This document shows positions 22,833-35,047 of a stretch of 64,000 bases of DNA, one piece after another. Location: assembly GCF_019578655.1 (NCBI RefSeq), contig NC_063258.1:12404802-12468801 (forward strand), in the 5' to 3' direction. The position numbers were made by a program, and so were the translations under genes. The first letter of the stretch is position 1, and the number at the start of each line of letters is the position of its first letter. Below the pieces are notes generated by a model. It ran no database searches. It saw only the letters and a program-made list of their open reading frames with translations, and was not told where the DNA came from. This DNA comes from Ricinus communis. Its lineage: Eukaryota > Streptophyta > Magnoliopsida > Malpighiales > Euphorbiaceae.

Positions 22833-23708
22833 CTAAGGCATATAAGCGCAAAGAGAAGGTCCGATGTGTGCGGTAGATGACCAAGGAGGTGCTCTCCGCA
22901 CCAAGTTGGGATGCCCATTCATCCACTCTGAATTCTGGCTAAGTGTACTGTCATAAACAAACTTGCAACTACCGTTCTCGGGTGTATCATAGCACAAAGT
23001 CTCAAATTGATACAAGTTGTTTTCTTCAGATGAATAACACATATCAACAGGGAAAGAAACATGTATAGCATCATCCATTTGTACATCCTGTAGTTGCTTG
23101 TTACATGCAGGACCAATTCCATCAACACTACAAATGGCATGAACATGGTTGGTAGGAGAACTATCAAATGGGGGTAAACTAAAAGTAACATAGTCATCCC
23201 CTACATTAAGTTCTAACTTTCCCTCAAATACATCTAATTTAGCACTAGCTGCGGCAAGGAAAGGTCTCCCCAAAGTCAACGGTACACCATGCTCATTATC
23301 CATATTCAGAACCACAAAGTCCACAGCAAATATGAACTTATGTACCTTGACTAGCACATTCTCCATAATCCCCTTAGGAAGCTTAACAGAGCGGTCAGCT
23401 AATTGAATGCACATCCTAGTGGGTTTTGCCTCCCCCAAACCTAGCTTATTGAATAAACTAATGGGCATGACATTTATGCTAGCCCCCAAATCAGCTAATG
23501 CATTATCAACACACAAATTACCTAAAGTGCAAGGAATAGTGAAACTCCCTAGATCGTGACGTTTCTCTAGTAGCTCGCTTTGAAACATTGCTGAGCACTT
23601 GTTAAGCTGAACATAGGCTACCTCCTCCAACTTGCTTTTTCTGCTAAGTATGTCCCTTAAGAACTTGGCATACTTCGGCATCCACTCCAATGCATCAATA
23701 AAAGGCAA
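22833..23708 (-). CDS. Athila-type retropepsin (aspartic protease) domain ORF
   Basis: Open frame of 291 codons on the minus strand. It contains the region before the protease (WMPKYAKFLRDILSRKSKLE), then SFTIPCTLGNLCVDNALADL followed directly by GASINVMP. Asp-Leu-Gly-Ala is the active-site signature in Athila and Tat elements, in place of the usual Asp-Thr/Ser-Gly. A flap region with VDFVVLNM and the hallmark LTLGRPFLAAASA follow. The enzyme would cut the Gag-Pol polyprotein inside the virus-like particle. The frame is closed upstream by two stops near 23755-23762, so it is a surviving part of a broken gag-pol. The last 60 codons look unrelated to pol and probably reflect the deletion that removed reverse transcriptase. 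The N-terminal Met is only the first in frame. Confidence 0.85.
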   Translation of the reverse strand: MPFIDALEWMPKYAKFLRDILSRKSKLEEVAYVQLNKCSAMFQSELLEKRHDLGSFTIPCTLGNLCVDNALADLGASINVMPISLFNKLGLGEAKPTRMCIQLADRSVKLPKGIMENVLVKVHKFIFAVDFVVLNMDNEHGVPLTLGRPFLAAASAKLDVFEGKLELNVGDDYVTFSLPPFDSSPTNHVHAICSVDGIGPACNKQLQDVQMDDAIHVSFPVDMCYSSEENNLYQFETLCYDTPENGSCKFVYDSTLSQNSEWMNGHPNLVRRAPPWSSTAHIGPSLCAYMP

Positions 23709-23754
23709 GTTATTATGCAGTTGTCTAAAAATATCTAAAAACTTACTGAACTGC

Positions 23755-25928
23755 TCTTACGCTTATGCTTGTTTGACTCTAGCAGGATAAGGAATCTTAG
23801 GTTGATATTCCCTGACTGGAATTAATTTCACCTTTTGTCCCTCAGGTTCCTTAACCTTACTGCTCACCTTAACCTGCACATCAATAGTGGAGTCGTGAAA
23901 AACAAGTTTAGAAGGAGCTGAAACTAACTTACCTGAACGCAAAGTGATGGTGTTCACGTGCTCCCTCGGGTTAGACTCAGTGGTGCTAGGGAGCACTCCT
24001 TGTTGCCTCTCAGAAAACATCTTAGAAATTTGGCAAATCTGGTTCTCCAAGTTATGAATCGAGGCCTGCTGATTCCTCAGTGCACTATCAGTTTGCTGGA
24101 ACCTTATCTCCGTAAACGTCACAAACCTCATTATAAGCTCCTCTAAATTTGATTTCTTTTCTAGTGGAGGAGGAGCTTGTGCAGGCCCAGCTGGCTGTTG
24201 CTGTGGCTGCTGATGAAGTCTCTGAAAACCAGGTGGACCCTGAGCATTATTGTTCCTCCAACTGAAGTTAGGATGATTGCGCCACCCAGGGTTCTATGTG
24301 TTGCTGTAAGGGTCATTCTGCTACCTTGGGGAATTCCCAATATAATCAACCTGCTCAACATCAGAAGACACAGCAGAAACAGATGGAAAAGTAAAGGAAG
24401 ATGAAGCAAACATACCTCCCGTAGTACAGTTTGCACTGTAGTACGGGCCACCACAAAACTCGCAGCCAACATTCACTGCATGAACCGGCATCTGAAGTTG
24501 GTTAATCTTCTTGGCTAGAAGCTCTAGCTGAGCTGCCAAGATGCTGTGTAATCCACTTGGTTGACCACTCCTTGTCTTCCTGGTCGGCTCCTAGAGGATT
24601 ACTACTGATAATTGTTCATGGCCATTTCCTCTATCAAGTTTTGAGCTTGCTCGGGCATCTTACTGTTTAGCGCCCCACCTACTGTAGCATCCACCATCTG
24701 CCTCGTCGTAAGGTTCAACCAGTTGTAGAAAGTCTGAACCTGCATCCACACTAGACCTGTTCATGGGCCTGGATACCCGCCCGGCCCCCCCAGGCCTGCA
24801 CTTTTCGAGCCGGGCTTGGACAATAATTTTTTAGTACAAGCCCGGCCCAGCTCGAACCCATAAAAAGCCCGTAATTCTCAGGCCGGGCTTAGGATTTATA
24901 TAAAAACCCAAGCCCGGCCCGGCCCGGCCCGATGTCTAGTTTAGTTAGTAAAAAAAAAGAAATGTCATACCTAGCATTCGAACCTGTGACCTTTAACTTA
25001 TAATTAAGTGCCAATACCACTTAGCTACCTATTATTTCTATTTATAGTTTTATTGTTATTAATAATATATTAATCAAAACAAAACCCTAAATCTAAATAT
25101 AACTACAATTTGGGACAGATTTAATAATTGGTCAGGCCGGGCCGGGCTTTTCAAAAAGTTTCGTGCTCGGGCTTGGGCTTAGATATATCAAAAAATTCTC
25201 GGGCCTGGGCGGGCTCGGGCTTGTCCAAAATCAAGTCAGGCCCGATTAAGCCCGGCCCATGAACAGGTCTAATCCACACTGGCAATCCATGATGTGGGCA
25301 GCATCTCTACAGGTCCTTAAACCTCTCCAATGCATCGTACATGCTTTCATCATCAAACTGCACAAAAGAAGATATGTCATTTCTAAGTTTAGCAGTTTTA
25401 GCGGGAGGAAAATAGTTATATAAAATTTTTTCGGCCAACGACTTCCAGATAGTAATTGTCTACGGTGGAAGAGATTGCAACCATCTCTTGACTCTGTCCC
25501 TCAAGAAAAATGGAAACAATCTTAGCCGAATGGCGTCATCGGTTGTTCCATTTATCTTGAATGTCTCATGAATCTCCAAAAAAGTTGGAGATACGAGCAT
25601 TGGTATCCTTGCTGGGCAGTCCTCCAAACTGCACGCTCTGCTGAATCATCTGGATAACATTGGCTTTTATTTTAAAATTGTTGGCTACTACAGCAGGTCT
25701 AACTATACTAGTTTTCATCCCATCCAAAGATGGTCAAGCAAACTCGTACATCATCCTTTGATCGTCATCGGCCTGGGGGTTGTGGTTCTCCATCACGTCA
25801 ACTCCCTGAACCTGAACTGCAACTCCATCCTCCTCCTCAACTGCCTACAAACTTCATCTCAATAATTTGAGAGAGCGCTCCGGGTCAGATAAGGGTTCTA
25901 TGGGATCAGGGTTAGAGCTCCTAGTCAT
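23755..25928 (-). pseudogene. Athila-type gag, decayed and interrupted by a hAT element
   Basis: The minus-strand start at 25928 reads MTRSSNPDPIEPLSDPERSL, typical of Athila Gag, and stops after 25 codons. The capsid part (SIVRPAVVANNFKIKANVIQ, then QQSVQFGGLPSKDTNARISN) is clear at about 25600-25710 but has stops. A 520 bp hAT element splits the gene at 24752-25271. A zinc-knuckle-like CEFCGGPYYSANC at about 24445-24485 has Tyr in place of the expected His. The open frame 24131-23763 has a coiled stretch (RFQQTDSALRNQQASIHNLE) and the TITLRSGK motif. Gag assembles the particle and packages RNA. The same C-terminal half recurs in the gag-derived ORF at 59256-60398. Confidence 0.85.
24752..25271 (+). 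mobile_element. hAT-type miniature transposon with GGCCGGGC subterminal repeats
   Basis: Flanked by a perfect 8 bp duplication, ATCCACAC (24744-24751 and 25272-25279), diagnostic of the hAT superfamily. The ends are inverted repeats of TAGACCTGTTCATGGGCC. The subterminal 120 bp on each side is packed with GGCCGGGCTT in both orientations, while the centre is AT-rich. It has no coding capacity. Removing it restores the gag reading region. Confidence 0.93.
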
Positions 25929-26061
25929 AAACTACCTAAAACTGATAACCAAACAACCACCAATCAACGAAAACAATAGAATAAAGAATAAAGAATAAAT
26001 AAATAAACAAACAATGACTAAAGTAACACAAAAACAATTCACTTTAGTTCACCGTTATAGT

Positions 26062-26079
26062 TCCCCGGCAACGGCGCCA
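26062..26079 (-). other. tRNA-Asp-type primer binding site
   Basis: On the minus strand TGGCGCCGTTGCCGGGGA, complementary to the 3' end of plant tRNA-Asp, six bases inside the 5' LTR. All 18 bases match the Athila-type site. Confidence 0.9.
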
Positions 26080-26085
26080 AAAACT

Positions 26086-27158
26086 TGATGGGCTACTGAT
26101 GCAACCTATACCTAAGGCAGTGAACCTATCGATGCAGCCTAGCACTAGTGAGTATCAAGGTCGTATCCTTGGAGATCTGGTGAACCTAAAGTTACTACTG
26201 CTCGCTATGTTATCTAGTATGAAATAAGGTGTGAGAAGTCTAAATTAATTAACTAATGATTATGAATGCAAATAAAGGAACAAACAGCAACTGACAATCA
26301 AAAGACAACTGTAACAAAAGAAGCAAACCCGAAGGGGACCTAAGTGATGGAATTCTAAGGTTGATTTTATTAATTACCAATCTTGCTACCCGTGCCTAAA
26401 TCCTGAATCAAACTCGGCTCCTCTCTCGAGCTCACCGAGTTTCTAAACCTGCACTAACCTAATGGCATCTCTTCCTATCAAATTATTACAGATTAGCATT
26501 AAGCGTGATTTAGATCTATTAAGAGTTGTTAATTCTTAATCCGGCGAGTGAATTAACCTTATCTCTAAGTGTTAACTACCACTTCTTACTATTCAATTTC
26601 CAGTTGTAATAAGCATTTCTCAATGTCAAGAAACAACCCAAAAGATAATTAATTCAACGTCTCAAATTAACTGAATCAAACTTTATTACTAAACAGCAAG
26701 AAGATTACAAGAATGACAAATAAAAATCTAATAATTAAGCATAATCCATCAACAAAGGTGAACCCCAATGGGTTCGGCAACCCTAGCTACTCATAATGAA
26801 AGAAACAAATACAAAAGGAAGAAAACAACAGAAACGGAAATGGAACATGTAGCCTCTCTTCTCTCGAATCGGAGTGGAAATGTCGCAAGCACCAACTCTG
26901 AAACCAGCCTCAAGTATGGATCTCGGATGTCTAGATCAATCATCTAGAACCTTCAATTTTTGCTTGAATCTCCCAAATCAATCCTCTGAATTGACGTTAC
27001 TCTCCCAAAATGTTAAGAACAGAGGTGTAGAAGTGAGGGGTCGCGTGTGTAGAGAAGTCCAGAAATCATAAGCGGAACCCTGTCTCATTTTGTGTGTGCC
27101 TACTTATAGGCAGAAGAGCCATAGCCCGTGCCACGGCCAGTGCAACGGGCAAGGGAGG
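26086..27158 (-). repeat. 5' LTR of the Athila-type element, truncated
   Basis: Collinear with the 3' LTR from TGATGGGCTACTGATGC onward. It is cut inside the CACGG-rich U3, where GGGCAAGGGAGG meets the 5' leader of another element. Confidence 0.85.
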
Positions 27159-28788
27159 TCATAGACTACCTAAAATGAACAAGGCAGCAACAAACTAAGC
27201 AAATAAATAAATGGATAAATGAATCAAAAGTAAATGTCAAAAACAGAAAAGAAAAATGGCTAAAGTAACAAATAGAAAATTTCACTCTAGTTTTCAAATA
27301 AAGATTCCCCAACAATGACGCCAAAAACTTGATGCGTTACATATGCAACTACAACTAAGGCAGTGAACCTATCAATGTAGCCTATCATAATGGCAAGTAT
27401 TAAAATATTTCATTCTTTGTTATCTAGCCTAAAATTAATGACGGATGGTTTATAGATTTACTAATGACTAAAAGCTAAGTTCTAAATGGAATGCGAAAAT
27501 GAATGAGTTAATAGACCAATTAAGATAAGAAAGCAAACCTAAATAGGACCTAGACTAGTTGTCAATCAAACAAAAGGTAACAGATTGTTGAGTACGATTA
27601 TGTTACCCATTGATGAATTCTTAACTGAATTTCGTTTCCCTCTCGAGACAACCCAATTCCTAAAATTAAGAACCTAAAGTTGGAATCTCTTCCTAACTAT
27701 TGATTATTAATTTAGCCTTAAGCTTTAATCCGCCTCTATTAAGCTTTGTTAATTCTTAATCCTGCAAATTAATCAATCTTATCTCTAAGTGAAAATTAAC
27801 CTAATCTTGCGATTTAGTTTCCAAACTCAATTAGAATTTCTCAATTGCTAAAAGAATTCTATGAACAGTAATCAACATATTCGATGTAAATAGAACTGGA
27901 TTTAATTATTAATTGCAAAAAGAATACAAGAAAGGAAGCTCAACCAATCTCAACAATTCAGTACAAAGCCAACATAGTAAGGAACCCTAATTCGTTCAAC
28001 CAATCTAGCTATACATGTTCATGTCTAAAGCAAATATGAATTCAATTATAATGAAAGAATAAAGAAATCATAAAATATACATCCTTTTCCTAGAATTGGA
28101 TGAACAGCTCAAAGTCTTTATCTACACTAAGGTTGATCTCTAGAATTGCTTCTTGATTTGCTCCAAAACTCCTCCTTAACCTTCAATCGAAAACCTAGAT
28201 CACGAATCTGATGTTCCAAGGTGGAATCAGTTTCTTGGAAGCCCCCTAAAATGCTTGACAACACGTCTAGCAAAATTACAATGGAAGATCAAAAGTCAAA
28301 ATCACCAATCCGGAACTCTCTTTTCTCTTTTTGGCTCGTTCCTTTTATTCATTGCACAAATACGGGTGTATTCTACCCCATGTCCCTCAACACGGGCTGT
28401 GTTGGACTCCAATTGACAAAATGAACTGAATCGAGCATGGCCGTGTTCTTGCCCGTGTTAACCAACACAGGTTGTGCTTTAGGGCTTGGTACCCTCGATA
28501 AACATGTTGCTTCAAAGTGCTTAAGCTACACGACTTGAAATTTCTGCACGGGCTCCAACACGGGCCATATTGACGTCTCAAAAGACAACCCAAGGTCAAA
28601 AGCTTCTGATTTCATCCATTTTAGCCCGAAATTGATCTAAAATTTCTAAAGCACTGATGATGGACCTATAAAATCTCTTGAAACATGAAAGGACACAAAA
28701 CACGAGTGATCTTGGAATGAAAATACAATAAATGCTAAGAAAGTATGTGGTAAGAGGTCAGCAAATATGTGTAAAACTATGCATATTA
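27159..28788 (-). mobile_element. 5' LTR and leader of a second Athila-type element
   Basis: Minus-strand LTR 27330-28788 (1459 bp). It ends toward family R with ACTATGCATATTA, where the related LTR at 35048 would predict TATCA. The leader 27159-27329 includes a mutated tRNA-Asp primer site near 27306-27322 (CCCCAACAATGACGCCA on the plus strand). All other internal DNA and the 3' LTR are missing. U3 at 28340-28570 is rich in ACACGGGC motifs. Confidence 0.75.
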
Positions 28789-31700
28789 TGAGCATATTAT
28801 TTTAGTTTTCTACATTTCAGGAAATCAAGTTGTGGGTTCTTTCAAGAGCTTTTCGGACTTATGAAGACTCGCGCTAGTGAACTTTGACTTATCACTTACG
28901 TGTTTCATTCTTTTTGTGTTCTTTGTCTATCATTGTGTTTAAATCAATTTGATTTAATCCTTACGCTTAGCCGTACGAAAGAGAACAAAGAACTTGTGAT
29001 TTTTTTCCTTATCGGATCTAAAATCCTACCTATGTTCTCATTTTGTTCATCTCTTTTGTGCCTCTCTTTCTAATCTTTGTCTAGTATGAGGGTTTGGTTT
29101 TATTTGGGGAGCATAAACACGAGTGTTGAGTGAAAATGCTCATTGAAGCGGCAATCACAAGTACCGATCCAATGCTTGGACCAATGCAAAGAAAGAAAAT
29201 TAGCTGATAGAGTATTGATATCATTCTTACAATGACCGTGGATGACTCTTTTGGAAGAGAGGGAGCAACGAGAATTAAGGGACGCCCAAATATTTTGATT
29301 CAAGATTTGCACCATTGGGATCTATCGTTCCTTATCGCCCACATCCTTTCTTTCTTTTGTGTGCTTTATCTACCATTGTCTTTAAATCATTTTGATTCGA
29401 TCCTTATGTATGCCATATAGAAGAGAATAAAGAACTAGTGATTTCTTTCCTTATTAGATATGAAATCCTAGCTATGTTCTCATTTTTGTTTATTTCTTTT
29501 TCTGTCTCTTTCGAGACATAAATCCATACGCATAAAAGAGTAATCATGTTATTTGCAATTAATCTAAGTATAATACAAGCGGAAATGCAAGTGCTCTGAT
29601 ATTTGGGATGAATATATTGAATTCATTTGGATTGGAGTGTTATTAGGTATGCCCACGCGAATTTTCCTTTATTATTGTTAAGCTGGCTCATAAAATTTGG
29701 GACTACGAGAGTTGTTGACCAGTCAACTCCTCTCTCATTTTTTATTTGACTTCAGTTTATTCATCTTTCTTTATTTGTTTTTTTCATATTTAGCTTATAG
29801 TTTCTTCTTCTTATGGAATGAGGGCTTTCACGCTATAAAAATCACATGCAACCGAATACTTGAGGCTACTGAGCATATTATTTTAGTTTTCTACCTTGTG
29901 GAAAATCAAGATACGAATTTTTTCAAGAACTTCATGTTAATGTGTTGGGGGCCTACAATTCAAATAGGGTTCTCAAGTTTATCCATAGAGGTTCCATATC
30001 AAGGATTGGCGTATGGGATCGTAGGAAGGCGATTGACAAGTTTGACCAGTAGCATTGGAGAGTGACTTAATTATCTTACAGGAGGAGATGTAAATCCATA
30101 CGCATAAAGTAGAAATCATGTTGCTTTTGATCAATCCAAATGGGAATGCACGTGTTACGATGTTTGGGATGTATGTAGTGATGTAATTTAGGCTGAAGAG
30201 TTATTAGGTATACCCATGCGAATTATTTCTTGATATTATTAAGCATACTCATAAAAAATTTAGGACTACGAGAGTTATTGACCAATCACCTCTTTTCTAG
30301 TTCTTGATTTGATCATAGTTTATTTATCTTTCTATATTTATTTATTCATATTTAACATCTAGTTTCTTCTTCTTATGGAATGAGGACTTGTGCACTATAA
30401 AAACCCCATGCAACAGAATAGTTGAGGCTAGTGAGCATATTATATCAGTTTTCTACCTTTTGAAAAATCAAGTTATGGTTTCTTCCGAAAACTTTGCAGA
30501 ACTTAGGACAACCGGAGTTGTTGACCAGTCAACTCCTCTTTATTTGGTACGATGGTTTAGTTTTATTTAGGGAGCATAAATACAACTATTAAAAGAAAGC
30601 TCACGAAAGTGACAATCATAGGCACTGATCCTATACTTGGATGAATGCAAAGAAAAAAATTAGCTAATCAAGTATGGATATAATTCTCAGAATTATTATG
30701 GATAAATCTTTTAAAAAAGAGAAGGAACAGCGTGAATCGAGGCACACCTAAATATTCTGATGCGGGGTTTGTACCATTGGGATCTCTGTCATTCCTTGTT
30801 CCTCTTAGGCACAAGGACTACATGATGACACAAGGATTGGCATAAAGGATCATCAGAACATAATTGACAAGCTTGTCCGGTGGCATTAGGGCTTAGCTTG
30901 AACATCAAGCAAGATGAGGCATAAATCCACACATATAAAGGAGAAATCATGTTACTTTCAATTAATCCCAGAGTGAGTGAGCATGTTTTGATGTTTGGAA
31001 GGCATTTAATGAAGTATATTGGGCCAGAGTGTTATTAGGTATGCGCACACAGATTTTTCATTATTTTTGTTAAGGAATCATGGGAATGCAATTAATAATC
31101 TTGACCAGTAGCATTGGAGGATTACTTGATGATCAAGCAATATGACATGCAAATCAATGCGCATAAAAGAGAAACCATATTACTTTCGATTAATACAAGT
31201 GGGAATGCAAACATTTTGATCTTTAGGACACATGTAATAATGTAATTTGAGTCGGAGTGTGATTAGGCAGGCCCACATGAATTTTCCTTTATTTTCATTA
31301 AGTTGGCTCATAAAATTCAGGACTACGAGAGTTGTTGGCCACTCAACTCATCTTTAATTCTTAATTTGACTTTGGTTTATTCATCTTTCTTTATTTATTT
31401 ATTCATATTTAGCTTCTAGTTTCTTCTTCTTATGGAATGAGGGCTTTCGAACTATGAAAACCGCATGCAACTGAATAGATGAGGCTAGTGAGAATATTAT
31501 CTTGGTTTTCTACCTTGTAGAGAATTAAGGTTATGAGTTCTTTCAAGAACTTTGCAGACTTATGAAGACCCACACTAGCAAACCTAGACTTATCGCTCAC
31601 GTCCTTCCTTTCCTTTTTGTTCTTTGACTACCCTTATGTTTAAATCACTTTGATTTGATCCTTACGCTTAGCCAGGAAGAGAATGAAGAACTTGTAATCT

Positions 31701-33236
31701 CTTTTCTTATCGGATCTAAAGTCTTACTTATTTTCTTAATGTTGGTTTCTTTTGTTTGTCTCTTTCTAATCTATGTCTTGTATGATTATTTGGTTTTATT
31801 TGGTGAGCATAAATAGGAGTGTTGAGTTAAAGCATGTGAAAGCAACTATTATAGGACCCAATTTAATGCTTGGATAAATGAGAAGAAAGAAAATTAGTTG
31901 ATCGAGTATTGCTACCATTTAAATGATTTCGAACGAATCTTTTGTAAGAGAGAGGGAACAACGTGAATCGAGGCACGCCCAAATATTCTAATTCAAGAAT
32001 TGCATCATCATTCCATATTTCTATAGGCAGGAAAGCTCCATGATGACACAAGGATTGCGGTAAGGGATCAGTGGAACACAATTCATAAGCTTAACCAGTG
32101 ACATTGGGGCTTAGCTCGATAATCAAGTAAGACGAGACATAAATCCATTTGTGTAAGGGAGAAATCATGGTGTTTTTTTATTAATCCAAACATAATACAA
32201 GCAGCAATGTAAATGCTTTTATGTTTAAGATGCATATAATGAATTAATTTGGGTCGAAGTGTTATTAGGTTGCCGATGTGAATTCTCAATTATTTTCGTT
32301 GAGCTGGCTCCCCGAATTTGGTATACAAGAGTTGTTGACCAATCAACTACTATCTAGTTCTTGATTTGAATTTAGTTTTTTCATCTTTCTATATTTATTT
32401 ATTCATACTTACCTTCCAGTTTCTTTTTTTAATGGAATGAGCACTTTCGCACTATAAAAACTACATGTAACCGAATACTTGAGGCTCGTGAGCATATTAT
32501 TTAAGTTTTCTACATTGTAGGATATCATGTTGTGGGTTCTTTCAAGAGCTTTTCAAACTTATCAAGACTCGCACTAATGAACTTTCACTTATCACTTACG
32601 CCCTTCCTTTCTTTTTTTGTTCTTTGTCTACTCTTGTGTTTAAAACAATTATATTTGATACTTACGCTTAGTTGTATAGAAGAGAACAAAGAACTAGTGA
32701 AATCCTACCTATGTTCTCATTTTGTTCATTCTTTCATGCCTCTCTTTCTAATCTTTATCTAGTATAAGGGTTTGGTTTTATTTGGGGACCATAAACACGA
32801 GTGTTTAGTGAAAGCTTATGGAAGCGACAATCATAGGCACCAATCTAATGCTTGGACAATGCGAAAAATAAAATTAATTGATCGAGTATTGATATTATTC
32901 TCAGAATAATCACCGACGAATTTGTTGGAGGAGAGAAGGAACGACAAGAATCGAAGCTTGCCTAAATATTTCGATTCAAGATTTACAACATTGGGATCTC
33001 CATCGTTACTTGTTCCACTAGGCACTAGGACTCCTAATGGTATAAGGATTATAAATAAATTTGATTTGATCCTTACGCATAAATGGAAAAGTATAAACAA
33101 GTTTTGATTTCTTTTGTTATCGGATAAAAAATGCCACCTATATAATCATTTTGTTCGTCTCATGTTGCTTCTCTTTCTAGTCTCTATATAGAATGATGGT
33201 TTGGTTTTATTTGGAGAGTATAAACACTAGTGTTGA
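28789..33236 (+). repeat. Family R array, longest uninterrupted block
   Basis: Several consecutive units, all in plus orientation. The GGTTTTATTTGG landmark recurs near 29095, 30560, 31795, 32775 and 33205. Spacing varies from about 1.46 kb down to 0.4 kb because individual units carry different deletions. No LTR ends or target duplications bound the units, which argues for a tandem array. It is interrupted at 33237 by an insertion. Confidence 0.75.
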
Positions 33237-34227
33237 TGATGCGGATCTAATAAGCATAATTAAAGCCTTTGAATTACATGAGATTTTGTGTATGGCAAGA
33301 TTATTTGAAAGAAATCAATTTGCCTTATTTAGGAAAATTAATGCAATGCCAATGTCAAATACCTTAGTGGAATATCCAATTATGAAAGAAAATATAGATG
33401 TACAAGATTCATGGATTTGGGGTGTGACATGATGGATAAAGGCAAGAAAATATTAAGACCAAGATTGGCCAAACCTTGCATGATCATTTGGGCTTGTTTT
33501 TGGACTTATTCAAGCCATGACACACTTTAGGCTCAAAAAGGAAGGGGGCATACTAATTTTCTAAAAAGGTGAGGTCTAGGAGGTGCCACTTTAGTGCTTC
33601 ATTGACCTAATGGAACATCTACACTAAAGAGGAAACCATGGGCATCCCTTATTTAGTTATTTAGAAATATATCTGGATTAATTTAGTCACATCTTTATTG
33701 ATTAGGATTGACTAAATCAATCAAGCTTCTTATTTTATTATTTTGGAAGTCTTTTATTATTTCCTTTTAGAATAGACTTTTATTATTCCCTAATTAAGCA
33801 TAGTTCCTTATTTTGTTATTTAGGAAAACATCTATTTAGGATATACTTTAGTTTATTCCTAATTCATTTATTTTCTTTATACAAATAGAAAATTAAGTTA
33901 TGTCTTTTATCTATTTAAACCCTATGTAGCCGAATGGCATAAGGGATTGATCATTATTGAAATAAAATTATTGTGAGTTTATTCTTGCTTGGTTATTTGG
34001 AAGAACTTCAAAATTATCAAGAACTTGTTCTTGTGGCATTCAAACAAAGACTTATCAGTCACCTTCTACTTATGTTGAGTGTGGCGTCAACCGTTATTCT
34101 TATATCAAGGTTCGAGATACAAGTTATCTTTGGGTCAATGTCATCATAGATCATATTTTGCTTTCTTAGGATTCTAATTTTGATTCCGGATGTTGGGTCT
34201 TTTCATAAGTTGCCAAGGGTCACATTA
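33237..34227 (+). mobile_element. Probable solo LTR in family R
   Basis: Foreign DNA is bounded by GTTGA on both sides (33232-33236 and 34228-34232), and the family R text continues across it (AGTGTTGA joined to ATGAAAGCATG). It starts TGATGCGG and ends CACATTA, so the right terminus is not the usual CA. A TATA-like TATCTATTTAAACCC is near 33910. An open frame at its start (33193-33432) begins in family R and shows no known domain. Confidence 0.6.
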
Positions 34228-35047
34228 GTTGAATGAAAGCATGTGGAAGTAGTAGTCACAGGCACTGATACAATGCTTGGACAAAAGCGAAGAAAGAAAA
34301 TTAGTTGATCGAGTACAAGCACTGTTGGGGTCTCCATATTCCTTGTTCCTTTAGGCACGACGACTCTAGATGACACAAGGATTGGTGTAAGGAATCATGG
34401 GAACAAAATTGTGAAGCTTGACTTGTGGCATTGAGGCGTGACTTGATGATCAAGCATGATGAGACGCAAATCCACACGCTTAAGAGAGATTTCATGTTGC
34501 TTCCGATTAATTCAAGTGGTAATGCATGTGTTTGATGTTTGGCATGCATATAATGAAGTAGTTTGGGTGGCAGTGTTATTAGGTATGCCCTCCTTTGTTT
34601 TTGTTAAGCTAGCTCATAAGATTTTGGACTAAGAGAGAATAAAGAACTTGATTATTACACTTAGGCGTATCGAAGAGAATAACGAACTTGTAATTTCTTT
34701 CCTTATCGGATCCATAATCCTATCTATGTTCTCATTTTGTTCGATTCTTTTATGCGTCTCTTTTGGAGGAAAGAGGAAATGACATGAATCAAGGCACGAT
34801 GAAATATCTCGATACAAGATTTGCAGCATTAGGGTCTTCATCATTTCTTATTCCTCAAGGCACGAGGACTGCTGATGACATAAGGATTGGCATAAGGAAT
34901 CATGGGAATGCAATTCAAAAGCTTAACTGGGGACATTAAGGCATGACTTGATGATCAAGCAAGAGGAGACGTAAATCCACACACAAGTTTTGACGTTTGG
35001 GACACATATAATGAAGTAATTTTTGCTAAAGTGTTATGAGATAGGCC
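34228..35047 (+). repeat. Family R unit (block 6)
   Basis: Resumes after the insertion and carries most landmarks, including GAATCATGGGAATGCAATT twice, which shows parts of two units with a deletion between them. Confidence 0.7.

Larger units (their letters stand above)
18053..27158 (-). mobile_element. Athila-type Ty3/gypsy element, internally deleted
   Basis: Minus-strand element. The 3' LTR occupies 18053-20863, interrupted by a nested solo LTR. The internal region is 20864-26085. The 5' LTR runs from 26086 and is truncated at 27158. The primer site is the tRNA-Asp type used by Athila elements. Gag and protease are present, but reverse transcriptase, RNase H and integrase are missing between the protease and the 3' non-coding region. 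Both LTRs start on the plus strand with TGATGGGCTACT. The outer flanks give no target duplication because the 5' LTR is cut. Confidence 0.85.

Noticed and set aside
24752..25271. A CpG-island promoter of a host gene
   Set aside because: The GC-rich parts are subterminal repeats of a hAT miniature element with clear terminal repeats and 8 bp duplication.
28789..33236. Family R as an LTR or Helitron
   Set aside because: No TG...CA ends with duplications, no primer site next to a unit, and no consistent TC...CTRR ends could be found; left as a tandem-like repeat of unknown class.
33193..33432. 79-codon ORF as a gene
   Set aside because: It starts in family R and crosses an insertion border; no known motif.
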